DNA from: a bacterium
GTDB lineage: Bacteria > Verrucomicrobiota > Verrucomicrobiia > Limisphaerales > UBA11358
Assembly: GCA_021781185.1 (NCBI GenBank)
Contig: JAJXXI010000293.1
Coordinates: 1-5,225, forward strand
Length of the DNA stretch: 5,225 nt
Direction of reading: 5' to 3'
Part shown: one piece after another, positions 1-5,225 of the stretch
Position numbering within the stretch: the first letter of the stretch is position 1
Layout of the letters: every line of letters begins with the position of its first letter
Position numbers and translations under genes: made by a program
Notes under the pieces: model-generated
What the model was told of the DNA's origin: nothing
Database searches by the model: none
The model's input: the letters and a program-made list of their open reading frames with translations, nothing else

Positions 1-494
1 ACGCTTACGCGATCAACAATTCGGGCGAAATTGTTGGGAATTCCTACCCCGCGACCAATAACAATAGCGTCTACCACGCCTTCATTTACAAGAACGGAGT
101 GATGAGCGATATCAACGGATTGCTGCTTCCCGGATCGGGCTTCAGCAACATCCGATTGATTGAGACCGGGAGCCGCGTGCCGGGAAGAACCATCAACGAT
201 TCCGGACAAATCGCTGCCGTCGGCGAGATCGGCGGGCGGACCCACGCCGTTCTGCTAACGCCCGTCCTGCGAAGAACTACGGTTGTGCTCAACGGTAAGG
301 ACGTGGTCGTGACATTTGACGCTATCGGTGGAAAATCGTATCACCTTGAGTGGGCGCTCGATTTAGCCAATCCGGATTGGCAAAGTGTCCCGGGCGTCAG
401 CGATTTCACGGCCGCCAATACCGGTGAGGCCCAATTTGTCCACACCAACGGCGCCACTCTTGGTGCCGCCTATTACCGGGTGCGGCTCCTTTGA
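1..494 (+). CDS. HAF-repeat extracellular protein, C-terminal part (5' truncated by window edge)
   Basis: The reading frame is open from position 3 to a TGA at 492-494, giving 163 visible residues; the true start lies to the left. The GTG at 99 falls inside a repeat unit and is not a credible start. The visible part begins AYAINNSGEIVGNS, followed by YHAFIYKNGVMSDINGLL and later TINDSGQIAAV and RTHAVLLTP. These are hallmarks of the HAF family of extracellular repeats (NN/ND-x-G-x-I-x-G ... HAF-L-Y-x-x-G), with one full unit and one divergent closing unit. After the repeats comes a beta-rich tail of about 70 residues containing YHLEWALDLANPDWQSVPG and ending AAYYRVRLL. This resembles the C-terminal domain of the large protein at 2259-5225 and of many verrucomicrobial secreted proteins. 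The likely location is outside the cytoplasm. The molecular function is unknown. No intrinsic terminator with a T-run follows the stop. Confidence 0.85.
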   Translation, partial: AYAINNSGEIVGNSYPATNNNSVYHAFIYKNGVMSDINGLLLPGSGFSNIRLIETGSRVPGRTINDSGQIAAVGEIGGRTHAVLLTPVLRRTTVVLNGKDVVVTFDAIGGKSYHLEWALDLANPDWQSVPGVSDFTAANTGEAQFVHTNGATLGAAYYRVRLL

Positions 495-522
495 TTCCGT
501 TGTGCAGGTTTGATTCCAAACC
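490..522 (+). repeat. 9-bp direct repeat and small hairpin at the HAF gene stop
   Basis: TTTGATTCC occurs at 490-498, where it contains the TGA stop, and again at 509-517. The second copy lies within a perfect 5-bp hairpin (GGTTT 507-511, loop GATTCC, AAACC 518-522). No T-run follows, so it is not a convincing rho-independent terminator. It may be a weak 3' structure or chance. Confidence 0.4.
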
Positions 523-571
523 GGTTAGCCCATGACTTCCAACCTTCAGCCTGTAACCAAATCGAAGCGTC

Positions 572-659
572 AGAATGTCAACCGGCCACGCGAGCCGGGC
601 CTCGGTGCTAACGAGTGCGTGCCTTCGGGCAAGTGGTGCGAGTCCACGGCATTCCGCCA
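572..659 (+). tRNA. tRNA-Ser(GCU)-like gene, probably degenerate
   Basis: The elements occur in class II tRNA order. The acceptor 5' strand AGAATGT (572-578) faces GCATTCC (649-655), with six of seven pairs counting one G-U; the first pair is A-C. A GC-rich D-region hairpin lies at 582-598. The anticodon stem CTCG (601-604) and CGAG (612-615) encloses a 7-nt loop GTGCTAA, with T at the U33 position and anticodon GCT. The long variable arm TGCC-TTCG-GGCA (620-631) has a tetraloop. The T arm GTGG-TGCGAGT-CCAC (633-647) differs from the TTCGANT consensus only at T55. A G discriminator (656), typical of tRNA-Ser, and CCA (657-659) follow. Anticodon, class II arm and discriminator all agree on serine. 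Against a working gene: the first acceptor pair is mismatched, the anticodon and T stems have only four pairs, T55 is G, and the D loop lacks the usual GG. A pseudogene, a mobile-element-type tRNA or a tRNA-derived repeat is likely. All pairings were read by eye. Confidence 0.5.
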
Positions 660-664
660 ATTTT

Positions 665-684
665 GCCGACGGTCACCGTCCGGC
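665..684. repeat. Strong GC-rich hairpin between the tRNA-like units
   Basis: GCCGACG (665-671) pairs with CGTCCGGC (677-684) with one bulged C, around the palindromic centre ACGGTCACCGT. No T-run follows on either strand, so it is not a standard terminator. It overlaps the 5' acceptor strand of the tRNA-like unit starting at 681, so the two folds compete. Confidence 0.5.
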
Positions 685-772
685 GTGTAGTTCAAAGAGA
701 ACCGGCGGCTTTATAATCCGCATCGCACTAGATGAGTGCCAAGTCCGAGAGCGTTACCCTGCACGCCGACCA
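681..772 (+). tRNA. Second tRNA-like unit, class II shape, T arm degenerate
   Basis: A perfect 7-bp acceptor stem (CGGCGTG 681-687 with CACGCCG 762-768) is followed by A (769) and an encoded CCA (770-772). TA at 688-689 fits positions 8-9. The D stem GTTC/GAAC (690-693, 699-702) encloses a loop of only five bases. The anticodon stem GCGG (705-708) and CCGC (718-721) has a C-T mismatch at its loop end. The 7-nt loop TTTATAA has T at the U33 position and reads anticodon TAT. A perfect variable arm, GCACT-AGATG-AGTGC, lies at 725-739. The expected T-arm position (745-761) has no TTC-type loop and only three of five possible pairs. TAT would suggest Ile, which is normally class I, so the long variable arm is inconsistent with the anticodon. 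I read it as a decayed or highly divergent tRNA-like element, not a normal tRNA. Confidence 0.35.
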
Positions 773-774
773 TT

Positions 775-859
775 TCACACCTCCGAGCGCGAAGTAGCTC
801 CAGCGGCCTCGGTCATGGGAGGATATCTAGTTGATGGAAAAGACCAACCGGAGGTGTGA
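775..859. repeat. 85-nt element bounded by a perfect 11-bp inverted repeat
   Basis: TCACACCTCCG (775-785) and CGGAGGTGTGA (849-859) are exact reverse complements separated by 63 bases. Inside are GAGC/GCTC (785-788, 797-800) around an 8-base loop, like a D arm, and CCTC/GAGG (807-810, 819-822) around a loop containing GGTCATGG. GTTG/CAAC (830-833, 845-848) forms a third small stem. The overall shape and length resemble the two preceding tRNA-like units. However, no CCA follows, no T loop is recognisable and the anticodon register is not convincing. It lies 38 bases beyond the GH88 stop codon, so it would also form a large structure in that transcript's 3' end. Confidence 0.65.
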
Positions 860-897
860 TCGCTCGCGTATTGGTGTAGGCCACGCTGCTGTTGACC

Positions 898-2085
898 TTA
901 CCAGAAGGTTTCCGGGCCAAATAACTCGCGGCTCAGGGCTTCCATGAGGTAATAATCCCCCCAACTGGTGTAGGCATTTTGGCCCATTTTATTAGGTGCT
1001 CCAATCTGGCCGTTTTTCTGGATGCCTGGACAACTCACATCAATGTTCAGATAATCCGCCTGGCACAGCCGCCTGAGCAATCGTCGGCTCGCCGCCGTCA
1101 ATTCTGCATCATTGGTCTTGTATTTGAGCAATTCTTGAAATCCGCAAACGGCCACTGAACCTGCAGAAGCATCCCGGATGGCCGGCGCTTCGGGTGAAAG
1201 CTTGAAGTCCCACATCGGGACAATTTCCTGGTCCAGATTGGCGATGAATTTGCGCGCCAGCCGCAATGAAGCCTCCAAGTAATTGGGATTGCGCGTGTAG
1301 CCATAGCTCAACGCATACCCGTAAATCGCCCAAGCCGTGCCCCGCGCCCATTGCGATTCCACGGCGCAGCCGCCATAGGTGTCGCCACCCACGGGCCTGC
1401 CTGTCTCCAAATCGAAACGGTAGGCGTGATAGACCGAGTCATCCGCGCGCACGAAGGTTTTCAACGCCATGTCAGCGTGGCGCACGGCGATGTCATGGTA
1501 TTTATTGTCGCCGGTCTCCAACGAAGCCCAATACAGCAACGGCAAGTTCATCAGGCAGTCAATGATTGCCATGTTGTCGTATTCCGTGGTGTTCATGTGT
1601 CCCCAGGCGCGTATGAAATTGCCCTTTTCATTGAATCGCTGGGCCAGCACCTCGGCGGCGCGCAACCCCACTGAACGGTGTTCTTTGTCCCCCGTCAGTT
1701 TGTAGAGGGCCACGGAATAAAGAGAATAAAGGAACCCAAGATCGTGATGGGTGTCCAGATGGCGGGTGAATACCTTTTCGCGATAGTGGGGTGCCAGCCG
1801 CAAAACTTGTTTCAGGAAGTCTTCGTCCTCCGTTTCCTGCCAGGACAACAGGGCCATGCCGGTAAAGAAAGACGAGGTCCAGTTGCCAATTTCGTAAAAG
1901 CCCTCGGGAAAGGCAAAGTAATTTCCATCCAACGCCAGGGCGGCGGATTTGGGTTCGTCCGCCAGCCGCTTGATGTTGCCGCGCGTTTTGCGCACGCAAA
2001 GTTCAAAAGCCCTTTCAAGATTACCACGAATATCGAGGGCGGTGCCGGTTTCCTGCGCCGCCAGATTTTTATTTAAGGTTGTCAT
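898..2085 (-). CDS. Glycoside hydrolase family 88, unsaturated glucuronyl hydrolase
   Basis: This 395-residue enzyme should hydrolyse the 4,5-unsaturated uronic acid at the non-reducing end of oligosaccharides released by polysaccharide lyases, by hydration of the double bond. It lacks a signal peptide, so it probably acts in the cytoplasm. Key residues, compared from memory with Bacillus sp. GL1 UGL at a constant offset of 27, are W69 (W42), H114-D115 in HHDLGF (H87, D88), W161 (W134), D176 in IIDCLMNLPLLYWA (D149), H220 (H193), and W246, R248, W252 in ESQWARGTAWAIYGY (W219, R221, W225). The two catalytic aspartates are 61 residues apart in both. The C-terminus carries the SWGDYYLMEAL motif. 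The length is close to the family's (about 377). Position 238, matching UGL Q211, is G, so the substrate may differ. The ATG at 2085 is the only plausible start before W69, but no clear Shine-Dalgarno precedes it. It lies 173 bp downstream of the candidate lyase on the same strand. Glycosaminoglycan, gellan- or xanthan-type products are all possible. Confidence 0.93.
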   Translation of the reverse strand: MTTLNKNLAAQETGTALDIRGNLERAFELCVRKTRGNIKRLADEPKSAALALDGNYFAFPEGFYEIGNWTSSFFTGMALLSWQETEDEDFLKQVLRLAPHYREKVFTRHLDTHHDLGFLYSLYSVALYKLTGDKEHRSVGLRAAEVLAQRFNEKGNFIRAWGHMNTTEYDNMAIIDCLMNLPLLYWASLETGDNKYHDIAVRHADMALKTFVRADDSVYHAYRFDLETGRPVGGDTYGGCAVESQWARGTAWAIYGYALSYGYTRNPNYLEASLRLARKFIANLDQEIVPMWDFKLSPEAPAIRDASAGSVAVCGFQELLKYKTNDAELTAASRRLLRRLCQADYLNIDVSCPGIQKNGQIGAPNKMGQNAYTSWGDYYLMEALSRELFGPETFW

Positions 2086-2100
2086 TCTAAATTCAATTAC

Positions 2101-2139
2101 TTTGCTATAACGGCGGTTTGCTATTTTTAAAATGCCGTT
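2101..2139 (-). promoter_or_regulatory. Possible operator: 8-bp direct repeat overlapping a dyad, upstream of GH88
   Basis: TTTGCTAT occurs exactly at 2101-2108 and 2117-2124, so the copies repeat every 16 bp. The nearest copy ends 15 bases before the GH88 ATG. AACGGC (2109-2114) and GCCGTT (2134-2139) form a 6-bp dyad interleaved with it. Position and symmetry fit a repressor site, but no regulator is visible and chance is possible. Confidence 0.3.
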
Positions 2140-2165
2140 GGCAGTTCCAAAATCACATCAGGCAA

Positions 2166-2204
2166 CCGATCAGTCCCAATATTTTAGTTTCCATTTTTGA
2201 TCGG
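2166..2204. repeat. 7-bp inverted repeat in the lyase-GH88 gap
   Basis: CCGATCA (2166-2172) and TGATCGG (2198-2204) are perfect reverse complements around a 25-base AT-rich loop. No T-run follows on the minus strand. It could be a protein-binding dyad or an mRNA stem-loop. It does not look like a terminator. Confidence 0.35.
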
Positions 2205-2258
2205 CGGAAACAACTACATGCTAGCGCACACTGGTGCGACGATTCGGCCCGCAAGTTT

Positions 2259-5225
2259 TCATGGCATCAAAATTAGGCGGAAAAAGGCGCTGCCGGTGGC
2301 TGCATTCAGCGGAATTCCTATTTGGTTCGTCGCTGTGGAATCTGGCACCGTTATCCAGTTCGTGCCCAAGCCCGAGCCGGTTGAATTCGTCTGCATTTGC
2401 AGCTCCCAGCCAAGGTGATCCGCTGGCCAGGACAATTGAATCTGGCCGACACCAGGCTGAAAGGCCAACTCGGGCGGGGCCAGTGATTCCGGCTGGGCGC
2501 TCACCTCAACTGACGCCGCACTCTCGCCCGCCAAATTTGTCGCCGTAATGACGTAGAAATACCGGGTTCCATTGACCACGCTGTTATCCACGCTGTTCGT
2601 TGAGCCGATGGAGGAAATGGTCGTGTAAGCTCCACCGGAAACCAAGGCGCGCTTGACAAGGTAACCCATCGCATTCGTCGAGGCATTCCATTTCAAGCTC
2701 ACCAGTGCATTGCTTGCCGTCGCGGAAGGATTTGAGGGGGCATCCGGCGGCGGCGTCCAGCCTGGCAGCGTGACGTTGTCAAATGTTGAAACATTCAAGG
2801 TGCCAGTATTGCGGGAACAAACCGCAAAACCGGCCAGCAAAACACTGTTCATTGTAAATGTGTTGGTTCCCACGCCCACCCAGGTCGCGCCGTCGTCCGA
2901 AACATAGCCGGTAAAAGTGTTGCCGCTGCGCTGAAGCTTGAACCATCCCGGCACGCTGGACGCCGGGCCGTCAATCCAGTTCATCCAGCCACCGGTGCTC
3001 GTGCGCGTCGCAAACCGGGCAATCCCCTGCGCCCCGTCAATCATCACTGCGGCGGTCCTGGAATTCGCGCTGGTGCTTTCGCGAAACATGATGCCCACCT
3101 TGTCATCCGCCATGCCGCCAAATTGTTCTGACGCCAGATGCGCGATGAACACGCCGCTGTTGGTCATGGTCGTGCAGCCGAAATTCAACGTGTCAGATTG
3201 GCTGCCAATATCGAAGCCTTCACCGCTGATGGTGAACACGCCGTCATTGTAATCTCCGCTTCCTGTCGCGTTCACGGTGCCGATGTCGGTGTCCAGCCAC
3301 GGCGACAGCAACCCCGCACTAGCAGTCGCTTCCAGGGAATTGTATTCACTTTCGCCGTTCGCGTTCGTCCCGGAAACCACATAAAAGCAAGTCACGCCCG
3401 GACTCATGCTGGTATCGGTGTAATTCGTAGTGGCGACATTGGCGATGGTGGTGTATGGCCCGCCGCTGGAGGTGGCGCGTTTGACGTTGTAGCCGGTTGC
3501 GCCAGACGCGGCGCTCCAGTCCAATGCGATTGAAGGCGTCGGACTCCCGACGGAAGTGAGCGACAACGGTGCCATCGGAACCGGATGGCTGTTCGTCGCG
3601 CTGTTCAAATACAAAACCACGGTGGATTGCGGCGCAACGTAAACGGGCCCGGACAGGTTCTGTCCCGTGATCAAATTCGTCGCTGAAATAAAATTCGGCG
3701 GCGTCTGCAATTGATATGTCTTGTCCGTGCTCCGGTTGATGCCGATGAGGAAATTGCCGTAACGACAGGCCCAGAACAGCGCCTGGCCGCAGAAGGGCTG
3801 GTCATCCGTGGCGAGTGGATCGCTCGCGGCCACAGGCAAGCGTTCGCCTTGATAAGCTTGAAGCGGATCGTCCGGCGGCGTGTAAAGGTTCTGCTCCGGC
3901 TTGTCCATTAAGTTCGGTCGTGTATTGAACGCGCCGCTGAAATCAATCTGCGGACTGGTTTCCAGAACACCGTAACGGTCAAAATTGATCGTGCTGTCGT
4001 AGAAGCGCCCCACGCCGTTGACACCGGTGCCCGTTTTCGCCTGCCAGTAGGTTTCGAGCCAAAGCCGCTCGCCGTTGTGCTTGATGACAACTATGCCGTC
4101 CTCCTCGTCCGCCCACGCGTAATCCGGCTGACCGGTAGTCATGGGCAGGCGCACACCGCTGTCCGGCGCGTTCATGACTTTTTGATAATCGGCAAAAACA
4201 TCCAGGGCGTCGCGCGAATCGGTTTGGTTTCCGATGCTGCTGTATTCCGAACCGCTCACCGTGAGATTGTTGAAGTATTGGTTATCCGCCAGCATTTGTT
4301 TGGCGTAGCCCACCGCATTGGAATCTAGCGTGACCGCCGCGCAGCGCAATCCCAACGCCCAACCGGTGCGGTCGCCATAAGCCACTTCATCCGCATAATC
4401 GCCGTCAGATTCGTTCGCACCGCGCCAGGCGAGCAGGCCGATGCCCTCCATGTCGCGGTAATAATTGCCGCCGCTGACTTCCATGCTGGGCCGGCGAAAA
4501 TTCGCCCGCGCCTTGACCATTTTTATGGCCTGCACCAGAAAAACCGGATTGGTTGTCCACGAATAAAAGTCCGCCGCGTAAAACTGCATTTCGCCGTAAG
4601 CAATGCCGACATAGCCCCACTCCCGCGTCAGGCCCTTGGGCGTGACTTGGAAATAATTCGTGCCGTGCAGATACGAATGTCCGCCGCCGGGCAGATCGCT
4701 GCCGAGCCACGGCGCAAGACCGATGGCTTCCAGCAAATAACGTTGTCCCTCGGATTCGGAAAACGCGCTGGCATTGCCCAAGTCAAGCAAACCGCGATTT
4801 GCCCAATAGATGCTGGTGCCGGAAATGAGCCCCTGATTGCTCAACGCGTTCCGGTTGAAACGGCCATAGTCACGGCTCGCCAGCAGCATGTCGCCCCAGG
4901 CTTTGCGGCGAGTGACGTTGCCGCCGACACCAAAATTTTGAGCGACATCGAGACTGGACTGAAGTTCGGGCAACAACAGATGAATCCCCCAGCCGATGTT
5001 TCCAAAATTGCCGCCCCACGCCGCGCTCGCCGTGCCGGGATTCGCATAATAGTTGGAAGCGAAATAATCATTGGCGGCAATGACCTTGGCCACCAGCACC
5101 GGGTTGTGGTAACTGACCGGAAAATTGGAAACGAAATAAGCCTTGGCCAGTTGCATCACGTCCACCGTCGTAAAATTCGTGACGTCGGTGCTCATGCGCC
5201 CGCTCAAGTAATTGCTGATGCAGAT
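2259..5225 (-). CDS. Large multidomain secreted protein, candidate polysaccharide lyase (5' truncated by window edge)
   Basis: The frame runs from the right edge to TGA at 2259-2261. Six further codons are open beyond the TTG at 5205-5207, so that TTG is not the true start. Residues are numbered from it (M1-P982). Residues 1 to about 350 are rich in W, Y, G and amphipathic helices, consistent with an alpha/alpha toroid. About 355-535 is beta-rich, starting LPMTTGQPDYAWADEEDG. FN3 modules follow at about 545-632 and 821-906, flanking a concanavalin-like or DUF1349-type sandwich at about 636-817 (GIMFRES, WFKLQRSGNTFTGYVSDDG). The last 68 residues (LSWPADHLGWELQ ... AFFRLILMP) are the lineage-type C-terminal domain. 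The N-terminal half lacks the canonical PL8 blocks but has WANRG (N137), HSYLHG (H177, H181) and GYVGIAYGE (Y200, Y204) in the order of PL8's Asn, His and Tyr. The adjacent GH88 supports a lyase role. I recall similar uncharacterised bacterial proteins with the DEEDG block but cannot name the family. The CDS is certain and the activity is inferred. Confidence 0.9.
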   Translation of the reverse strand: MCISNYLSGRMSTDVTNFTTVDVMQLAKAYFVSNFPVSYHNPVLVAKVIAANDYFASNYYANPGTASAAWGGNFGNIGWGIHLLLPELQSSLDVAQNFGVGGNVTRRKAWGDMLLASRDYGRFNRNALSNQGLISGTSIYWANRGLLDLGNASAFSESEGQRYLLEAIGLAPWLGSDLPGGGHSYLHGTNYFQVTPKGLTREWGYVGIAYGEMQFYAADFYSWTTNPVFLVQAIKMVKARANFRRPSMEVSGGNYYRDMEGIGLLAWRGANESDGDYADEVAYGDRTGWALGLRCAAVTLDSNAVGYAKQMLADNQYFNNLTVSGSEYSSIGNQTDSRDALDVFADYQKVMNAPDSGVRLPMTTGQPDYAWADEEDGIVVIKHNGERLWLETYWQAKTGTGVNGVGRFYDSTINFDRYGVLETSPQIDFSGAFNTRPNLMDKPEQNLYTPPDDPLQAYQGERLPVAASDPLATDDQPFCGQALFWACRYGNFLIGINRSTDKTYQLQTPPNFISATNLITGQNLSGPVYVAPQSTVVLYLNSATNSHPVPMAPLSLTSVGSPTPSIALDWSAASGATGYNVKRATSSGGPYTTIANVATTNYTDTSMSPGVTCFYVVSGTNANGESEYNSLEATASAGLLSPWLDTDIGTVNATGSGDYNDGVFTISGEGFDIGSQSDTLNFGCTTMTNSGVFIAHLASEQFGGMADDKVGIMFRESTSANSRTAAVMIDGAQGIARFATRTSTGGWMNWIDGPASSVPGWFKLQRSGNTFTGYVSDDGATWVGVGTNTFTMNSVLLAGFAVCSRNTGTLNVSTFDNVTLPGWTPPPDAPSNPSATASNALVSLKWNASTNAMGYLVKRALVSGGAYTTISSIGSTNSVDNSVVNGTRYFYVITATNLAGESAASVEVSAQPESLAPPELAFQPGVGQIQLSWPADHLGWELQMQTNSTGSGLGTNWITVPDSTATNQIGIPLNAATGSAFFRLILMP

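Larger units (their letters stand above)
495..897. other. Intergenic region without a protein gene, rich in tRNA-like structure
   Basis: This 403-base stretch lies between two convergent genes, the HAF-repeat gene (+) and GH88 (-). A 94-codon open frame at 575-859 has no recognisable protein features. It is better explained as chance, because it overlaps strong palindromic and tRNA-like segments. Within the region, 572-659 and 681-772 fold as tRNA-like units and 775-859 is bounded by an 11-bp inverted repeat. A strong hairpin sits at 665-684. Positions 860-897 and most of 523-571 show nothing I can name. Neither strand has a GC-rich hairpin followed by a T-run at the expected place after either stop codon. 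Confidence 0.6.
2086..2258. other. Gap between candidate lyase and GH88
   Basis: This 173-bp spacer is AT-rich near the GH88 start. A short hairpin, CGCAC-loop-GTGCG (2225-2238), lies about 20 bases after the lyase stop but has no T-run. I find no convincing terminator and no promoter with good -35 and -10 boxes on the minus strand. Readthrough from the lyase gene into GH88 is therefore plausible. A separate GH88 promoter, perhaps controlled through the repeats here, cannot be excluded. Confidence 0.5.

Noticed and set aside
99..101. GTG as the start of the HAF-repeat gene
   Set aside because: It lies inside an HAF repeat unit that continues in frame upstream to the window edge.
507..532. 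Another tRNA 3' end (T-loop-like TTTGATT followed by a possible acceptor strand and CCA)
   Set aside because: Only two T-stem pairs form in the right register, and no matching 5' acceptor strand exists upstream, where the sequence is coding.
575..859. 94-codon open frame on the + strand between the HAF gene and GH88
   Set aside because: No recognisable domain or ribosome site, and the composition is explained by the tRNA-like and inverted-repeat structures it overlaps.
775..859. Integron attC site
   Set aside because: It has inverted-repeat architecture, but the conserved GTTRRRY and RYYYAAC core boxes are not at the ends, and no integrase or cassette is nearby.
1266..2076. Several + strand open frames opposite GH88
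   Set aside because: They are shadows of a strongly conserved GH88 gene and have no protein-family features.
2225..2238. Rho-independent terminator for the candidate lyase
   Set aside because: The stem has only five pairs and is followed by mixed sequence, not a T-run on the minus strand.
2710..4328. + strand open frames opposite the large secreted protein
   Set aside because: The minus-strand frame is continuous with clear domains. The opposite frames are fragmentary and show no known motifs.
5205..5207. TTG as the start of the large secreted protein
   Set aside because: The frame is open for six more codons to the window edge, there is no signal peptide after the TTG, and the sequence begins mid-domain.
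3600..5225. Direct assignment of the large protein to classical PL8
   Set aside because: Only the order of possible Asn, His and Tyr residues fits. The spacing differs and the characteristic PL8 beta-domain blocks that I know are not visible.

Overview
The window looks like part of a chromosome from a soil-type Verrucomicrobia bacterium (Pedosphaera-like). This is an inference. It rests on an HAF-repeat protein, a large secreted protein built from FN3 and concanavalin-like modules, and the C-terminal beta domain ending in YYRV or FFRL that both of those proteins carry. I associate that domain with this lineage from memory. No marker gene is present to confirm it.

Layout. Positions 1-494 (+) hold the 3' end of an HAF-repeat secreted protein. 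Positions 495-897 hold no credible protein gene, but they are highly structured. There is a tRNA-Ser(GCU)-like unit at 572-659 and a second tRNA-like unit at 681-772 with a perfect acceptor stem, A discriminator and CCA. A perfect 11-bp inverted repeat then encloses 775-859. Together they look like a tandem array of degenerate tRNA genes or tRNA-derived elements, all on the + strand. Positions 898-2085 (-) encode an intact family GH88 unsaturated glucuronyl hydrolase. Positions 2086-2258 are a short AT-rich gap with small direct and inverted repeats just upstream of the GH88 start. Positions 2259-5225 (-) encode a very large multidomain secreted protein whose 5' end lies beyond the right edge.

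How the genes may work together. The large protein is read first and GH88 follows 173 bp downstream on the same strand, with no clear terminator between them, so they may form an operon. GH88 enzymes remove the 4,5-unsaturated uronic acid left by polysaccharide lyases, which points to the large protein as the lyase partner. Its N-terminal half is compatible with a PL8-like helical toroid plus beta-sandwich, but I cannot assign it to a named lyase family. The simplest reading is extracellular cleavage of a uronic-acid polymer followed by cytoplasmic removal of the unsaturated end sugar. No transporter, regulator or sulfatase is visible here. The most unusual parts are the tRNA-like array and the unassigned candidate lyase.
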